Positions 5,812-8,323 of a DNA stretch of 8,323 nt are shown one piece after another (position 1 is the first letter of the stretch; each line of letters opens with the position of its first letter). The stretch is from an uncultured Collinsella sp. (GTDB lineage Bacteria > Actinomycetota > Coriobacteriia > Coriobacteriales > Coriobacteriaceae). The DNA is taken from positions 1 to 8,323 of the forward strand of contig CABVCJ010000074.1 of assembly GCA_902496845.1 (NCBI GenBank). Reading direction: 5' to 3'. The translations under genes and the position numbers were made by a program. The notes below the pieces were generated by a model. The model made no database searches and had not been told where the DNA came from. It saw nothing but the letters and a program-made list of their open reading frames with translations.

Positions 5812-6000
5812 GGTGTAAAAAGCGCGCCATGCTTGGGCGGGGAATGTTATTCGTTTGTAAAGCCGAGCCGCGCTTGCGGTAAGGGTCTATCAGATGCCCG
5901 TAAGAAACCGCAGTTGGCGCGAGCGCTGCCCGGTCGGGGCCGTATCTTTCCAAACAGCAAAGCGGGCAGGGTGCCCGCGATTCGCATGTATGAAAGGAAG
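5812..6000 (+). promoter_or_regulatory. Untranslated region before pstS with possible alternative hairpins
   Basis: No gene is seen in this stretch. TGCGGT (5875-5880) can pair with ACCGCA (5907-5912), enclosing GGG/CCC (5883-5885 with 5897-5899). GCGGGCA (5962-5968) pairs perfectly with TGCCCGC (5972-5978) around GGG. Its CGGGCAG (5963-5969) could instead pair with CTGCCCG (5926-5932), so two mutually exclusive folds are possible. TTGGGC (5833-5838) and TGTAAA (5856-5861), 17 bases apart, are a weak promoter candidate. I see no recognisable Pho box and no known riboswitch motif. The ribosome binding site AAAGGAAG (5993-6000) decides the ATG at 6004. Confidence 0.35.
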
Positions 6001-6003
6001 ATC

Positions 6004-6942
6004 ATGCTCGATCAGGCTTATTCTCGTCGTCAGTTCCTCGGCCTCGCTGGTGGTCTTGCCAGTATCGTCGGTCTCGGTCTCGTTGGTTGCGGTGGCGCAG
6101 GCGCATCCGACGCCGCCGACAAGGGTAGCGCCGCTGCTGCCGAGTCCGTCTCCGGCGAGGTGACCTATGACGGTGCCTCCTCGTTCCAGGCTCTCGTCGA
6201 GGCCGCTGCCGAGAAGTTCATGGACGCCAACCCGGACGTCTCCGTCTCCGGTTCGGGCAACGGTTCGGGCAAGGGCCTGACCGCTGTCGCCGCCGGTACC
6301 GTTACCATCGGTAACTCCGACGTCTTCGCCGAGACCAAGCTCGAGGCCGACCAGGTCAAGAACCTCGTCGACCACGAGGTCGCCGTTGTGGGCATGGGTC
6401 CCGTCGTCTCCAAGAACGTGACGGTCGACGACCTGTCCCTTGAGCAGCTCAAGGGCATCTTCTCCGGCCAGATCACCAACTGGAAGGAGGTCGGCGGTGA
6501 CGACGCCACCATCGTCGTTCTCAACCGCAAGGCCGGCTCCGGCACCCGTGCCACCTTCGAGGCCGCCGTCTTTGGTGACGAGGCCGTCGACTTTAAGGGC
6601 GACGCCGAGCTCGACAAGTCCGGCGATGTCCAGACTCAGATGGCCAGCACCGACAACGCCATCTCCTACCTCGACTTCTCGCACTTCGACGACTCCAAGT
6701 TCAACGCCGTCAAGGTCGAGGGCGTGGAGCCCAAGAGTGCAAACGTCACCGACGACTCCTTTAAGATCTGGGCTACCGAGCACATGTACTGCGCAAAGGA
6801 CGCCGACGACGCCACCAAGGCTTTCCTGGAGTTCATGCTTTCCGACGACGTCCAGGGCAAGCTCGTCGAGGAGCAGGGCTTTATCCCCGTCTCTGCCATG
6901 AAGGTCGTCAAGGACGCCAGCGGCAAGGTTTCTGCTAAATAA
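6004..6942 (+). CDS. pstS: Phosphate ABC transporter substrate-binding lipoprotein PstS
   Basis: This 312-residue protein captures inorganic phosphate outside the membrane and delivers it to the PstC-PstA channel. The N-terminus carries a twin-arginine-like signal, SRRQFLG (7-13), a hydrophobic stretch (about 11-27) and a lipobox LVGC with Cys29 as the lipidated residue. A Gly/Ala/Ser-rich linker runs to about residue 50. Phosphate-site segments can be matched to E. coli PstS: GASSF (57-61), SGKG (88-91) with Ser88, GNSD with Asp106, and NRKAGSGT with Arg175 and Ser179-Gly180-Thr181. QLKGIFSGQITNWKEVGG (148-165) is typical of the family. AAAGGAAG lies just upstream of the ATG at 6004; an in-frame ATG at 5986 lacks a good site and would only lengthen the signal region. 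Leucine and valine codons are strongly biased to CTC and GTC, suggesting high expression. pstC follows after 24 bases. Confidence 0.96.
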   Translation: MLDQAYSRRQFLGLAGGLASIVGLGLVGCGGAGASDAADKGSAAAAESVSGEVTYDGASSFQALVEAAAEKFMDANPDVSVSGSGNGSGKGLTAVAAGTVTIGNSDVFAETKLEADQVKNLVDHEVAVVGMGPVVSKNVTVDDLSLEQLKGIFSGQITNWKEVGGDDATIVVLNRKAGSGTRATFEAAVFGDEAVDFKGDAELDKSGDVQTQMASTDNAISYLDFSHFDDSKFNAVKVEGVEPKSANVTDDSFKIWATEHMYCAKDADDATKAFLEFMLSDDVQGKLVEEQGFIPVSAMKVVKDASGKVSAK

Positions 6943-6966
6943 GTAATCGCCCCGGAAAGGTTTGCA

Positions 6967-7875
6967 ATGGCAAAGCAACTGCCAAAGCGCGACCTTGAGA
7001 ACGTGGGCCTGGGCGTCACGGGTGCGTGCGTAGCGCTCGTGACGCTTGTCGTTGCCGCGCTCATCTTTATGGTCGCCCAAAAGGGCCTCTCGGCTTTTCT
7101 CAAGGACGGCGTTTCGGTCGTCGAGTTCTTTACCGGCACCAAGTGGGACCTGGCCAACACGGCTAAAAACGGCCTGCCCTATACCGGCGCCCTGCCTCTG
7201 ATCGTCACCTCGTTTGCGGTCATGGTGCTCTCCACGCTCATCGCGCTGCCCATCGCCATCGGCTCTGCCATCTTTGCGGTCGAGATTCAGCCTAAGTTTG
7301 GCTCCAAGGTCTTTCAGCCGCTTATTGAGCTTTTGACCGGCATTCCCTCGGTCGTCTTTGGCCTCATCGGTTTTCACGTGGTCGTCGGCCTTATGAAGAG
7401 TGTTTTCCACGTGAGTACGGGTCTGGGCATCCTGCCCGGCGCCATCGTTCTGGCCGTCATGATTCTGCCGACCATGACCACCCTTTCGGTCGATGGTCTG
7501 CGCGCCGTGCCCGACAGCTACCGTCAGGGCTCGCTCGCGCTGGGCTACACCCGCTGGCAGACCATCTGGCACGTGGTGCTCAAGTCCGCCATGCCGTCGC
7601 TCATGACCGCAGTCATCCTTGGCATGACCCGCGCCTTTGGCGAGACGCTCGCCGTGCGCATGGTTATCGGCGGCATCGAGGCCATGCCGACGTCGCTGCT
7701 GTCGCCGGCGTCCACCATCACCACCACGCTCACCACGTCTATGGCGGTCTATGCCGAGGGCTCGGCCCAGGACGATGTTCTGTGGGCGCTCGGTCTGCTG
7801 CTGATGGGCATGAGCCTCATCTTCATCCTGATCATCCACCTTATCGGCCGCAAGGGGGCGAAGGCTCGTGGCTAG
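6967..7875 (+). CDS. pstC: Phosphate ABC transporter permease PstC
   Basis: This 302-residue inner-membrane permease pairs with PstA to form the phosphate channel. Hydrophobic segments lie at about 16-38, 75-104, 118-142, 153-173, 210-235 and 272-296, giving the six helices of the family. The binding-protein-dependent transport domain shows GIPSVVFGL (125-133) and the cytoplasmic coupling loop from VPDSYRQGSLALGYTRWQ (181-198), which would contact the ATPase PstB. AFGETLAV lies downstream of the loop. GGAAAGG (6954-6960) stands six bases before the ATG. The gene lies 24 bases after pstS with no terminator, and its last eight bases overlap the start of pstA, so the two are probably translationally coupled. 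Confidence 0.96.
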   Translation: MAKQLPKRDLENVGLGVTGACVALVTLVVAALIFMVAQKGLSAFLKDGVSVVEFFTGTKWDLANTAKNGLPYTGALPLIVTSFAVMVLSTLIALPIAIGSAIFAVEIQPKFGSKVFQPLIELLTGIPSVVFGLIGFHVVVGLMKSVFHVSTGLGILPGAIVLAVMILPTMTTLSVDGLRAVPDSYRQGSLALGYTRWQTIWHVVLKSAMPSLMTAVILGMTRAFGETLAVRMVIGGIEAMPTSLLSPASTITTTLTTSMAVYAEGSAQDDVLWALGLLLMGMSLIFILIIHLIGRKGAKARG

Positions 7876-8323
7876 CACGCGCATCCATATCGACGAGGCG
7901 AGACTCGGGCGCGTCCAAAAGCAGGACCGCATCGCCACGGGCGTGCTGACGGCAATCGTCGCCATCGTCATGCTCATCGTCGTCTCCATGGTGGCCTATA
8001 TCCTGTTCGAGGGCATCTCGACGCTGTTCCAGCCGGGATTTCTCACGCAGCCAGCGCGCGCCAACGGAACCCAGGGCGGCGTGCTCTACCAGCTGTTCGA
8101 CTCATTCTATCTGCTGCTGATCACCCTGATTATTTCGGTGCCCATCAGCCTGGGTGGCGCGGTCTTTTTGGTTGAGTACGCGCCGGACGGGCCCATCCGC
8201 GACATCGCCTCCACCGCTATCGAGACGCTGTCCTCGCTGCCCTCCATCGTCGTCGGCATGTTCGGCTTTCTGGTGTTCTCGGTGCAGCTGGGCTGGAAGT
8301 ACTCCATCATCTCCGGCGCCGTC
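7868..8323 (+). CDS. pstA: Phosphate ABC transporter permease PstA (3' end beyond window)
   Basis: This is the first 152 codons of the second channel subunit; the reading frame is open to the right edge, and the full protein would be about 280-300 residues. The start is GTG at 7868, inside GTGGCTAG, so it overlaps the pstC stop by eight bases. AAGGGGG (7852-7858) and GAAGG (7860-7864) are upstream ribosome binding candidates. Hydrophobic segments lie at about 25-47 and 76-102, with a third from about 124. GAVFLVEYAPDG (97-108) and SLPSIVVGMFGF (123-134) are hallmarks of PstA and match the GIPSVVFGL motif of PstC. The long periplasmic loop between helices 1 and 2 (about 49-72) is also usual. 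pstB and phoU would be expected next but lie outside the window. Confidence 0.94.
   Translation, partial: MASTRIHIDEARLGRVQKQDRIATGVLTAIVAIVMLIVVSMVAYILFEGISTLFQPGFLTQPARANGTQGGVLYQLFDSFYLLLITLIISVPISLGGAVFLVEYAPDGPIRDIASTAIETLSSLPSIVVGMFGFLVFSVQLGWKYSIISGAV

Noticed and set aside
5812..6003. A Pho box (PhoB/PhoP direct repeats) before pstS.
   Set aside because: I looked for repeated CTGTCAT-like or TTAACA-like units with 11-base periodicity and saw none. Divergent boxes could be missed.
5890..7989. A 699-codon open frame on the minus strand.
   Set aside because: It lies antisense to pstS, pstC and the start of pstA, whose motifs are unmistakable. It is rich in His, Gly, Asp and Arg as mirror frames of GC-rich genes are, and it has no recognisable domain.

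Overview
The window looks like chromosomal DNA of a high-GC member of the Actinomycetota. It is most likely a Coriobacteriia gut bacterium close to Collinsella. This rests on the GC-rich third codon positions, the actinobacterial N-terminus of the LOG-family protein, the PepV/Sapep-type dipeptidase and the general look of the intergenic palindromes. The genus is inferred from recall, not from a search.

Layout from left to right. (1) 1-259: non-coding DNA with nested inverted repeats (70-170) and a perfect TATAAT box (217-222) in front of tgt. (2) 260-1399 (+): tgt, the tRNA-guanine transglycosylase of queuosine modification. (3) 1400-1612: a 213-base gap with short dyads and a rho-independent terminator (1549-1596). 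(4) 1613-2371 (+): a LOG-family nucleotide phosphoribohydrolase. (5) 2372-2539: two long perfect or near-perfect palindromes between convergent genes, one a bidirectional terminator, the other one of two copies of a hairpin repeat. (6) 2540-3400 (-): a DegV-family fatty-acid-binding protein. (7) 3401-3556: a divergent promoter region. (8) 3557-4219 (+): a HAD-family phosphatase, followed after a 54-base gap containing a hairpin by (9) 4274-5710 (+): an M20 PepV/Sapep-like dipeptidase. (10) 5711-6003: the second copy of the hairpin repeat, here followed by a T-rich tract, then a leader able to form competing hairpins. (11) 6004 to the right edge (+): pstS, pstC and pstA (cut by the window edge), the high-affinity phosphate ABC transporter.

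The pst genes form one operon: PstS captures phosphate outside the cell and PstC/PstA form the channel. The ATPase PstB and the regulator PhoU would be expected beyond the right edge. The other genes are single or two-gene housekeeping units with no evident shared pathway. I see no phage, transposase, CRISPR array, toxin-antitoxin or defence locus. The best candidates for something undescribed are non-coding: a two-copy hairpin repeat whose inner stem differs between copies yet stays paired, a possible switching leader before pstS, and structured DNA ahead of tgt. Among the proteins, the notable points are active-site substitutions in Tgt and a twin-arginine lipoprotein signal on PstS.
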